From the NCBI RefSeq assembly GCF_007830235.1, contig NZ_VLKI01000008.1, positions 1 through 50,174 on the forward strand: a stretch of DNA of 50,174 nt, given 5' to 3'. Within the stretch, counting starts at the first letter, position 1; each line of letters starts with the position of its first letter. A program made the position numbers and the translations under genes. The notes under the pieces are model-generated. The model was not told the DNA's origin. It did no database searches and saw only the letters and a program-made list of their open reading frames with translations. Origin of the DNA: Cytobacillus oceanisediminis (GTDB taxonomy: Bacteria; Bacillota; Bacilli; Bacillales; Cytobacillaceae). This document shows positions 44,198-50,174 of this stretch, one piece after another.

Positions 44198-44647
44198 TTA
44201 CTTCTCTTCAGTTCCAAGAACACGATTAATTCTTTTCTTAAGCATTTCCATTCCGCTTCCTCCGGCCTGGAAATGGCGGAGTTTTCCTTCTCGATCAAAC
44301 ACATAATAAGCAGGAACATATTTATTTTCGAAAGCATCAGTTAACTTATGTTCACTGTCAACGAAGGTTGGCTGGCTAATATCATGGCCAATAGCCATTT
44401 GTTTGATGACATCGATATCGAGATCATCTTCCGATCGTGGCATATGCACAGCTATTACATTTAACTCATCTTCATATTCATCTCGAAGCTCATTTATTTC
44501 AGGCATAGCTTCTTTACATAAATAACAGCTTACTGACCAGAAATGGATGAGTGTCGGCTTATTCCCAATTAGATCTTCCTTTGTTACTTCTCCATTAATC
44601 CATTCAGTTGCACCTGTCAGTTCAGGCATTTCTTCTCTTAGTTTCAT
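44198..44647 (-). CDS. Second YkuV-type thiol-disulfide oxidoreductase
   Basis: 149 residues, aligned without gaps to YkuV at 23283 until the last few residues and about three quarters identical by eye. The active site is WSVSCYLC (Cys41-Cys44); the His between the cysteines in YkuV is Tyr here, which should change its redox potential. cis-Pro in YVPAYYVFD is kept. It is transcribed alone from a near-consensus promoter bracketed by two PerR/Fur-type boxes, unlike its paralogue. Predicted to be an inducible reductase for peroxide or metal stress. Confidence 0.88.
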   Translation of the reverse strand: MKLREEMPELTGATEWINGEVTKEDLIGNKPTLIHFWSVSCYLCKEAMPEINELRDEYEDELNVIAVHMPRSEDDLDIDVIKQMAIGHDISQPTFVDSEHKLTDAFENKYVPAYYVFDREGKLRHFQAGGSGMEMLKKRINRVLGTEEK

Positions 44648-44680
44648 GATGGCACCTCTCTATTTTTAGTGAATATTTTA

Positions 44681-44695
44681 TTATAATTATTATTA
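44681..44695 (-). promoter_or_regulatory. PerR/Fur/Zur-type 7-1-7 box, promoter-proximal
   Basis: TTATAATTATTATTA matches the PerR consensus TTATAAT-N-ATTATAA at all but one specified position. It lies between the -10 and the start codon of the second ykuV-like gene, so binding would block transcription. Confidence 0.65.
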
Positions 44696-44710
44696 TTTAA
44701 TACAAAATAC

Positions 44711-44739
44711 ATTATAAAAGGTACCTATACATACGTCAA
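44711..44739 (-). promoter_or_regulatory. Sigma-A promoter of the second ykuV-like gene
   Basis: Minus strand: -35 TTGACG (44734-44739), 17-nt spacer, -10 TATAAT (44711-44716). Confidence 0.75.
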
Positions 44740-44744
44740 GTAAT

Positions 44745-44759
44745 TTATAATGATTATTA
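44745..44759 (-). promoter_or_regulatory. PerR/Fur/Zur-type 7-1-7 box, upstream of the -35
   Basis: TTATAATGATTATTA, one mismatch to TTATAAT-N-ATTATAA, 5 bp upstream of the -35. Paired with the box at 44681, centre-to-centre 64 bp. Confidence 0.65.
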
Positions 44760-44772
44760 TTTAAAAGTATAT

Positions 44773-44797
44773 AAAAAAGCAAGCCGATTGGCTTGCT
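44773..44797 (-). terminator. Terminator of the UMF1 transporter gene
   Basis: Minus strand: gcaagcc pairs with ggcttgc around aatc, followed by six T. Confidence 0.8.
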
Positions 44798-44833
44798 AAT
44801 GTGGATGAATCTAAATTTGGTCCTTTTAATTAC

Positions 44834-46153
44834 TTATGCAGCGTTGCCTTCCTCTTTGATTCTGGAATGAATAATTAATCCTATTATAGTGAGAATCATT
44901 AAAGATCCTAGAGCCATTCTGCTCGCCAGATTTCCATATTCCGCAAAGATTAAGGTGATGCTTCCGTATATGAGCGGACCAATGATTGAAGAGACTTTTC
45001 CTGAAAACGCAAAGAGGCCAAAAAATTGCCCTCTCTTATGATCAGGAGTCAATTCCACTATATAGGTTCTCGTCGTAACCCACATGGAACCGAGAGCAAT
45101 ACCAAACATGCTGCCGGCTATCCAGAACATCAATTCATTCACAGAAGCAACAGCAATTGCAAGCGCAACCAGGAGGAGAACTCCCACATATTTAACAGCT
45201 TTGTTAGGCCCTTTCGCCTTGGTAATATAGCCAAATATAAAGGAACCGATGATACTGGAAACAGTCGAAACGAGATAAAGCAAAATGAATTTACCTGTAG
45301 TAAAGCCTACAATCGTTTTTGCATAAACGGCCATCATGGCAATTGTTGTTGCAATGGCATCATTCAAGAAAAAATATGCAATCATAAAAGTAAAAATGGC
45401 TTTGTAATGTTTCATTTCTTTAAAAGTCTGCCAAATTTCCTTATAACCTGATAAAAAGCTTTGTTTTTCTTTTACTTCAAGCGGCTTATCCTTAACAAAG
45501 AAAAATAGAGGTAATGAAAAAAGCAGAAATAATATAGCTGTAGGTAAAAATGCTTCATGGAAACCGTCATCCCCTACAAATAAATAAACCGTCAGGCCTA
45601 TAAGGGTTCCTATATATCCGACTGCAACGCCAAATCCAGAGATTAAAGGTATTTCTTGTTTCGTCCCCAAATCCGAGATCATCGCATCATAAAAGACCAG
45701 GCTTGAATGGTAAAAAAACTTGGCTATAACAAAGCATAAAATGACCAATGCCAGATAAAGTGGCAGCCCAAGAACTTTTCCGCTAAATTGGCTTGTTGCA
45801 AAGACTCCCATTAAAATAGTTGTCAGTACAGTGATCAGGGTAAAGGCCACTATATATTTCTTCTTTTTTCCCGTCCTGTCTATCATAACTCCAAATAAGG
45901 GAGAAAAAAGCACAAGAAAAAAACTTGCAAGTGCATTCGAATAAGAAATAAAGGTACTGGCAATCTGGTTTAAAACTTCATTTTCCCCTATTACTTCCTG
46001 GAGATAAAAAGGAAAGAAGATCGTATTTATATTTGATGAAAAAATAGTATTTGCAAAATCATAAAGTGCCCAGGATACTATTGGCATTGTCATATAGAGC
46101 CGCCAGGAATTCAATTTCCCCTGTTGGCGAAGCTCCGTTTTTTCAACTTCCAT
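44834..46153 (-). CDS. UMF1/Atg22-type MFS transporter
   Basis: 439 residues with about 12 helices. SWALYDFANTIFSSNINTIF near residue 27 is the UMF1 hallmark; DRTGKKKKYI is the MFS loop 2-3 motif, and ELTPDHKRGQFFGLFAFSGK (in its C-terminal half) is also typical. Atg22 relatives export amino acids in fungi; bacterial substrates are not known. AGGGGCTGATGAG precedes the ATG. It is divergent from a TetR gene with 187 bp between, so likely regulated by it. Confidence 0.87.
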   Translation of the reverse strand: MEVEKTELRQQGKLNSWRLYMTMPIVSWALYDFANTIFSSNINTIFFPFYLQEVIGENEVLNQIASTFISYSNALASFFLVLFSPLFGVMIDRTGKKKKYIVAFTLITVLTTILMGVFATSQFSGKVLGLPLYLALVILCFVIAKFFYHSSLVFYDAMISDLGTKQEIPLISGFGVAVGYIGTLIGLTVYLFVGDDGFHEAFLPTAILFLLFSLPLFFFVKDKPLEVKEKQSFLSGYKEIWQTFKEMKHYKAIFTFMIAYFFLNDAIATTIAMMAVYAKTIVGFTTGKFILLYLVSTVSSIIGSFIFGYITKAKGPNKAVKYVGVLLLVALAIAVASVNELMFWIAGSMFGIALGSMWVTTRTYIVELTPDHKRGQFFGLFAFSGKVSSIIGPLIYGSITLIFAEYGNLASRMALGSLMILTIIGLIIHSRIKEEGNAA

Positions 46154-46340
46154 CTCATCAGCCCCTTTTGGTAAAAAACACCTTATTTCTTATTCAAGAC
46201 TGGTCAGAAAAACCCTTTTTATTTTGTTAATTTTTAAGAAAAACCTAAATTTAAAAGTTTTTGCAAAAATTAAATGAATATTTCAATAATTGTTTTTTAT
46301 TATGCTATAATAGCAAGTATTATATTTAAGGTGGGTAATA

Positions 46341-46958
46341 ATGAAAAGGAAGGATCAAAAAGAATATACAAAACAATTAATCTTTAAGAGCGCAGTAGAG
46401 CTTTTTAAGAAGCAGGGATTCCAAAATACAACTGTCCAGCAAATTACCGACCATGCAGGGGTTGCCAAAGGTACATTCTTTAATTACTTTCATTCGAAGG
46501 AGTCTGTTCTGCATTTAGTGGGACAATCCCAGCTTAAGCTGTTGCATGCTTTTTATAAGGAAGTCATTGATAGCAGCGAATCAATTGAAGAAAACCTATA
46601 TAAGCTTTTTAAATTTATGGCTATTAAAAATGAGGAATACGGACCGATCCTTCTCTTATCTATTTTCCATATAAGTACGGTAGTAAAAGATTTTCACATC
46701 TCTGAAACCCGGCTGGCCTCTGAATTCAGGTCCATATTAATTAGCTTGATTGAAGAAGGGAAAAAACGAGGTGAATTTAGCGAACACACAAATGCCTCCC
46801 GAATTGCCAAAATGATTGTTAACTCATTCTTCGGGACTTTATTTTATTGGGTGCATCATTCTGAGGAGGAGTCTTTGCCTGCTTTGCTGAACGATGTAAT
46901 GGCATCTTATATTACTGTTATAAAATCACAGCCCCGTATACTTGACAACCGGTGTTAA
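46341..46958 (+). CDS. TetR-family transcriptional regulator
   Basis: 205 residues. The N-terminal helix-turn-helix includes LIFKSAVELFKKQGFQNTTV, QQITDHAGVAKGTFFNYFHS and KESVL; the C-terminal helical ligand domain is variable, with FFGTLFYWVHHSEEESLP. Probably represses itself and the divergent UMF1 transporter. A TATAAT near 46303, embedded in gctat-a-atagc, may be the promoter with operator. The gene's stop codon overlaps the stop of the convergent DinB gene. Confidence 0.88.
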   Translation: MKRKDQKEYTKQLIFKSAVELFKKQGFQNTTVQQITDHAGVAKGTFFNYFHSKESVLHLVGQSQLKLLHAFYKEVIDSSESIEENLYKLFKFMAIKNEEYGPILLLSIFHISTVVKDFHISETRLASEFRSILISLIEEGKKRGEFSEHTNASRIAKMIVNSFFGTLFYWVHHSEEESLPALLNDVMASYITVIKSQPRILDNRC

Positions 46959-46974
46959 TTTCTTACACCGGTTG
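46946..46974. repeat. Hairpin spanning the overlapping stop codons of TetR and DinB genes
   Basis: caaccggtgt (46946-46955) pairs perfectly with acaccggttg (46965-46974). The two convergent stop codons (46956-46958 and 46955-46957) lie at the loop edge. No T-run follows on either strand, so it is not a standard terminator. Confidence 0.65.
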
Positions 46975-47419
46975 CTTCCATAATCTGCTTTTTATGGTGT
47001 AGATCATGCTCAATAAAATCAATGAAATAATCACGGATTGTTAGAGAATGCTTACCAATCATAAATAAAATATCCAAGTTTTCTTCTGTCATATTGCCGA
47101 GCATTTTAAGAAACTGTTCTCTAACACCCAAAAGTTCGTCAATTATCTCAATTTGATCATGCTTTTCAGCGTATTCCTTTGCAGCATCATTCACACTTTG
47201 AAAATCCGGAAAGCTTTCCAGCTCTGCACCTTCTTTGAATAGCGGGAAACGTTCCTTGAGTGAATATCTGTCCCAAAAGAGCAAATGTGCAACCACAGCT
47301 GCTACTGGCCATTTCCCTTCTGAAACAGGCTGCTGCCAGCTATACTGTTCAAGTTTTTTCAAAGACTCCAGCCATAATGAAAATGACTCGTAATGTTTGA
47401 TAATATCTTGTTTTTTCAT
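46955..47419 (-). CDS. DinB-like (YfiT/DUF664 superfamily) protein
   Basis: 154 residues forming a predicted four-helix bundle. Metal-ligand-like His are in VVAHLLFWDR (about 44) and in EHDLHHKKQI near the C-terminus (about 138-142), the DinB superfamily triad. Such proteins are often thiol transferases (bacillithiol-dependent) or hydrolases; specific role unknown. AAAGGGAGGATTT precedes the ATG. The 3' end overlaps the TetR gene by 4 bp, tail to tail. Confidence 0.8.
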   Translation of the reverse strand: MKKQDIIKHYESFSLWLESLKKLEQYSWQQPVSEGKWPVAAVVAHLLFWDRYSLKERFPLFKEGAELESFPDFQSVNDAAKEYAEKHDQIEIIDELLGVREQFLKMLGNMTEENLDILFMIGKHSLTIRDYFIDFIEHDLHHKKQIMEATGVRN

Positions 47420-47490
47420 TTAAATCCTCCCTTTCCTAAAATTATATTCCACACGCAGAGAATAAATCCTTTATTCCTAATAACAATAAT

Positions 47491-47522
47491 AAAAAGCTGC
47501 ACGGCCGGGTGCCGTACAGCTT
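47491..47522 (-). terminator. Terminator of the RDD protein gene
   Basis: Minus strand: agctg-t-acggc pairs with gccgt-g-cagct, followed by ttttt, 10 bp past the stop. Confidence 0.8.
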
Positions 47523-47531
47523 GGTGAGTGA

Positions 47532-48062
47532 TTATTTTTTAACTACAACAGTGCCTGCAATTAAATCATGCAATGCCTGCTTTTTCTCTGTAAAGGCTGC
47601 AATAATGAATCCTATAAAAAGAATTCCTGACAAAATAGACATGGCGAGGTACCTGCCTAAAGACCTCCAGAAAGAAATTCGATTGCCATTCAGGTCAGTC
47701 ACCTTTAAACCCAATAGCTTTTTCCCTACTGTTCCCTGCCACTTGGATGCATGCAAACCAGCGAAGTAAGCAAGCGCAATCACCAGATTGACAATGATGG
47801 TGACACCCGTTGCCCCTAAGTAGGATCCCATAAGGGCCATCGCCTCAGCGTCAGTCATTTCAGATTCGAGATAGGCAGGGTCGCTCATCATCATGTTAAA
47901 GGCGTCAGATGCACCAAAGAAAATCACAAAAATTACAATGGTCAGTATAAATAGCGGGATTCCTACTATAATAGAATCAATTAAATAGGCCGCAAAACGA
48001 ATCCAGAATCCCCCATATTCCCTGGTGCTTTCATAGGGCTGTTTTTCCAAAGTTGTCTCCAC
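47532..48062 (-). CDS. RDD-family membrane protein
   Basis: 176 residues. GGFWIRFAAYLIDSIIVGIP holds the conserved Arg and Asp of helix 1; helix 2-3 contains YFAGLHASKWQGTVGKKLLG and the terminal region HDLIAGTVVVKK gives the other Asp. RDD proteins have three or four helices and some act in sodium or proton/ion handling; function here unknown. GTG start at 48062 is set by AGGAGG 7 nt upstream; an in-frame TTG further out has no such site. The loop DAFNMMMSDPAYLESEMTDA is external. Confidence 0.83.
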   Translation of the reverse strand: METTLEKQPYESTREYGGFWIRFAAYLIDSIIVGIPLFILTIVIFVIFFGASDAFNMMMSDPAYLESEMTDAEAMALMGSYLGATGVTIIVNLVIALAYFAGLHASKWQGTVGKKLLGLKVTDLNGNRISFWRSLGRYLAMSILSGILFIGFIIAAFTEKKQALHDLIAGTVVVKK

Positions 48063-48235
48063 TCCAAAACCTCCTGATTTTGTTAATTTTCCAATCAATA
48101 ATCACTAACTATCAATCTCATAAATTTTAGTAATCACTATCTACTTATGTTAATGTCTAAATGAATTATATTCAACTATTTGTAAAATTTTACATCATTT
48201 TTAATGAATAAATATTTAATAGGGCCGTGAAATTT

Positions 48236-48249
48236 TTAAAACGTTTTCA
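48236..48249 (+). promoter_or_regulatory. cre-like CcpA site
   Basis: TTAAAACGTTTTCA fits the cre consensus TGWNANCGNTNWCA except for T at position 2. It lies just upstream of TTGACT (48252-48257). The palindromic centre AAAACGTTTT is strong. Confidence 0.45.
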
Positions 48250-48260
48250 TCTTGACTTTT

Positions 48261-48278
48261 TTGTGAACATATTCACAT
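48261..48278 (+). promoter_or_regulatory. Fnr/CRP-like or Rex-like palindrome
   Basis: TTGTGAACATATTCACAT contains TGTGA-N6-TCACA, the perfect Fnr/CRP-type box, and TTGTGAA-N4-TTCACAT, one base off the Rex box. It is about 90 bp before the gene at 48367 and overlaps the likely promoter region. Confidence 0.6.
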
Positions 48279-48366
48279 TTGTATAGACAGACTTCACTAT
48301 GAGGCATACAATAGCTTTGTAAACGGCAAATCGTATAACACAATAATAAAAGAGGTGCAATCAGGC

Positions 48367-48570
48367 ATGAAAGGTACAGCTATCCTTTATCATGATGAAA
48401 ATAAATTGACGATTATTGAAAATGTAGAGCATTCGGTTTTTGAAGAATTAAAAGAGCAGTGCGGAGACAAACATTGTCAGTGCAATCTTGAAAATAAAGT
48501 AATCGACTTTGGTGCGGTTTCCCCTGTATTCTGGCATGAAGATGAAGTGGACTGGGATTACGGATATTAA
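48367..48570 (+). CDS. Small acidic conserved hypothetical protein
   Basis: 67 residues, starting MKGTAILYHDENKLTIIENV. It contains a CGDKHCQC cluster (three Cys within 8 residues, plus one His) and an acidic, aromatic C-terminus FWHEDEVDWDYGY. It could bind a metal, which is inference. AGAGGTG is 9 nt before the ATG at 48367. I do not recognise a named family. It has its own terminator and a promoter region with carbon- and redox-type operator matches. Confidence 0.7.
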   Translation: MKGTAILYHDENKLTIIENVEHSVFEELKEQCGDKHCQCNLENKVIDFGAVSPVFWHEDEVDWDYGY

Positions 48571-48589
48571 TATAAAATACAATGCAAGC

Positions 48590-48627
48590 AAGGTCCTGAT
48601 ATTAGATCAGGGCCTTTTTTATTTTTT
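48590..48627 (+). terminator. Intrinsic terminator
   Basis: aggtcctgat pairs with atcagggcct around attag, followed by long T-runs, 20 bp after the small gene. Confidence 0.85.
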
Positions 48628-48698
48628 CGATTTGCAGTTAGAACAGCGGGCTGCAAAGTGATAGAATATAAATTATGATTACGAGAGGTGAAATTACA

Positions 48699-49853
48699 TT
48701 GGAACATTTAATAAATGACAAAGTTAAGAACATAGAAATATCAGGGATCAGAAAGTTCTTTAACATGGTTGCCGACACAAAAGATATGATTTCCCTTACA
48801 ATTGGGCAGCCTGATTTTCCGACGCCACTGCACGTAAAAGAGGCCGGAAAAAATGCAATCGACCAAAACTTTACATCCTATACGCACAATGCAGGTGACA
48901 TACGCTTGCGCAAAGCTGCATCAGCCTTTGTAAACGAAAAATACAATCTAACCTATAACCCCGAAACAGAGGTCATCGTTACCTCCGGTGCAAGTGAAGC
49001 AATAGACATTGCATTCAGAACGATTTTGGAAGAAGGCTCAGAAGTCATATTGCCAGGGCCTGTTTACCCCGGATATGAACCAATTATCAAGCTATGCGGA
49101 GCAGTTCCCATCTTTACGGATATTACGCAAAATAAGTTCCGATTCACTGCCGGTATTATTAAAAAGCAAATTACCGAGAAAACACGCTGCATTGTATTGC
49201 CGTACCCTTCGAATCCAACAGGGGTTAGCTTAACGATCGAAGAGCTCAAGGAAATTGCATCTCTTGTTAAGGGACGCGATATTTTTATCCTTGCTGACGA
49301 AATCTACAGCGAGCTGATTTATGATCAGCCGCATCACTCGATTGCTTCTATATTGAGGGAACAAACCATCGTCATTAACGGTTTATCCAAATCCCACTCA
49401 ATGACAGGCTGGCGCATAGGCCTTTTATTTGCGCCAGAAAACGTGGCAAAGCATATATTGAAGGTTCATCAATATAATGTGACATGCGCCGCCTCTGTAT
49501 CACAAATGGCTGCCCTGGAAGCACTGACAACAGGAAAAGATGACGCCCTGCCAATGAGACAGGAATATGCAAAGCGCCGCGAATACGTATACGACCGATT
49601 AGTACAAATGGGGTTGGATGTCGTCAAGCCAGACGGCGCATTTTACTTTTTTATTAAAATTCCCCCTGTCTCGATGACCTCTTTTGATTTCGCATTATCA
49701 CTAGTTGAAAAAGCTGGTGTAGCTGTGGTCCCAGGGAGTGCGTTTTCCTCCTATGGAGAAGGCTATTTCCGCATATCATTTGCCTATTCCATCGAAACGC
49801 TGAAAGAAGGCTTGGATCGGATTGGGTGGTATTTGGAAGGGCTAAAAGAGTAG
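48699..49853 (+). CDS. patA: Aminotransferase A (PLP-dependent, class I/II)
   Basis: 384 residues beginning MEHLINDKVKNIEISGIRKF. The fold type I aminotransferase signature NGLSKSHSMTGWRIG contains the pyridoxal phosphate Lys231; SNPTGV, ADEIYSEL and the C-terminal Arg in YFRISFAYS bind cofactor and substrate. B. subtilis PatA can act as an N-acetyl-LL-diaminopimelate aminotransferase, the step between DapH and YkuR, both encoded in this window. The TTG at 48699 follows GAGAGGTGA by 7 nt and matches the known N-terminus; an upstream ATG overlaps the site. Confidence 0.93.
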   Translation: MEHLINDKVKNIEISGIRKFFNMVADTKDMISLTIGQPDFPTPLHVKEAGKNAIDQNFTSYTHNAGDIRLRKAASAFVNEKYNLTYNPETEVIVTSGASEAIDIAFRTILEEGSEVILPGPVYPGYEPIIKLCGAVPIFTDITQNKFRFTAGIIKKQITEKTRCIVLPYPSNPTGVSLTIEELKEIASLVKGRDIFILADEIYSELIYDQPHHSIASILREQTIVINGLSKSHSMTGWRIGLLFAPENVAKHILKVHQYNVTCAASVSQMAALEALTTGKDDALPMRQEYAKRREYVYDRLVQMGLDVVKPDGAFYFFIKIPPVSMTSFDFALSLVEKAGVAVVPGSAFSSYGEGYFRISFAYSIETLKEGLDRIGWYLEGLKE

Positions 49854-49884
49854 AGCTCTTCTACGGAATGGTTTATGTTCATCT

Positions 49885-50174
49885 CATTTTTCGTCAGTTT
49901 ATGAATTAATTGCGTCAGCCAAGATGGTTATTCGTCGGGCTGGCGCTTTTTTGCGTGGATTGGGTTAATTGCGTCAAGATTACTGGTAATTGCGGTGTGA
50001 TATCTTTTTTGCGTCCTTACGGGAATGTATTGCAGCGTTTTTTATGGGGATTGGGTCACTGTCCACTTTTTGCGTGGTGCCTCTTTATAATAGGGTTGTG
50101 GCAAACTTTTTTTGTGTCCTCGAGGAGGATAGTTGCCTGCTTTTTTGACCTGGTTTCGCGCGCACTTCCCTTTT
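49885..50174. repeat. Degenerate tandem array with a 20-21-bp period (TTGCGTC-type), runs off the window
   Basis: After patA the core (T)TGCGTC or TCGTC recurs with its C at 49892, 49913, 49933, 49954, 49972, 49993, 50012, 50033, 50073, 50115 (as T), 50136 and 50157. Most spacings are 18-21 bp or twice that. Units share a T-run before the core but otherwise diverge. There is no supported reading frame. A weak cagcc/ggctg pair near 49915-49942 with a T-run may act as the patA terminator. Confidence 0.65.

Overview
The window is about 50 kb of a low-GC Gram-positive chromosome from a spore-forming Bacillaceae outside the B. subtilis group (a Cytobacillus/Mesobacillus-like organism is an inference). 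Strong AGGAGG-type ribosome binding sites, frequent TTG and GTG starts, sigma-A promoters and U-tract terminators support this. So do diagnostic genes: pdhABCD, ykyA, def, rpoY-rnjA, ktrC, dapH-ykuR, ccpC, cbpB, ykuJ, ykuI, ykuE, ykuD, ykyB, cheV and patA. From memory, this is the B. subtilis patA-to-pdh backbone in the opposite orientation, with many yku genes missing and other genes inserted. I see no rRNA, tRNA, CRISPR array or prophage.

Layout. 0-6 kb: the tail of an IS1182-family transposase, small Bacillus-specific proteins, a lipoprotein polysaccharide deacetylase, a BCCT osmolyte transporter, a second IS1182 remnant and two small envelope proteins. 6-16 kb: the pyruvate dehydrogenase operon (minus strand), ykyA, a 46-codon YjcZ-type sporulation gene, peptide deformylase, a HAD phosphatase and a broken EamA transporter. 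16-24 kb: rpoY-rnjA, ktrC, a heterodimeric ABC exporter pair, and the thiol-redox genes ykuV and ykuU. 24-32 kb: a MscS channel, the acetylase-branch lysine/diaminopimelate genes dapH and ykuR, ccpC, a TauE/SafE exporter, a DHA2 drug exporter and cbpB. 32-43 kb: small yku genes, an MBL hydrolase, a glutaredoxin-like protein, the c-di-GMP-binding protein ykuI, a C39-like lipoprotein, fadH, ykuE, ykuD, a PadR-MFS operon and ykyB. 43-50 kb: cheV, a second ykuV under peroxide/metal-type operators, a divergent TetR/UMF1-MFS pair, DinB and RDD proteins, a small gene with cre-like and Fnr/Rex-like sites, and patA.

Themes. Central carbon metabolism (pdh, ccpC, fadH), envelope construction (deacetylase, YkuD, DapH/YkuR), RNA turnover and RNA polymerase (rnjA, rpoY), second messengers (KtrC and CbpB for c-di-AMP, YkuI for c-di-GMP) and thiol/peroxide defence (YkuU, two YkuV, glutaredoxin-like).

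The most unusual material is non-coding. (1) A family of short non-autonomous elements (76-242 bp, eight copies or fragments) has GGCTCTGTTAAA-type inverted ends and about 8-bp flanking duplications. Most copies sit directly beside intrinsic terminators. (2) A second, highly foldable repeat has two copies, one inside the pdh operon and one beside the broken EamA gene. (3) Two degenerate repeat arrays have a period of 20-21 bp, close to two DNA helical turns: one between ykuT and ykuR, and a longer one running off the right end after patA. I consider these arrays the best candidates for an undescribed system.
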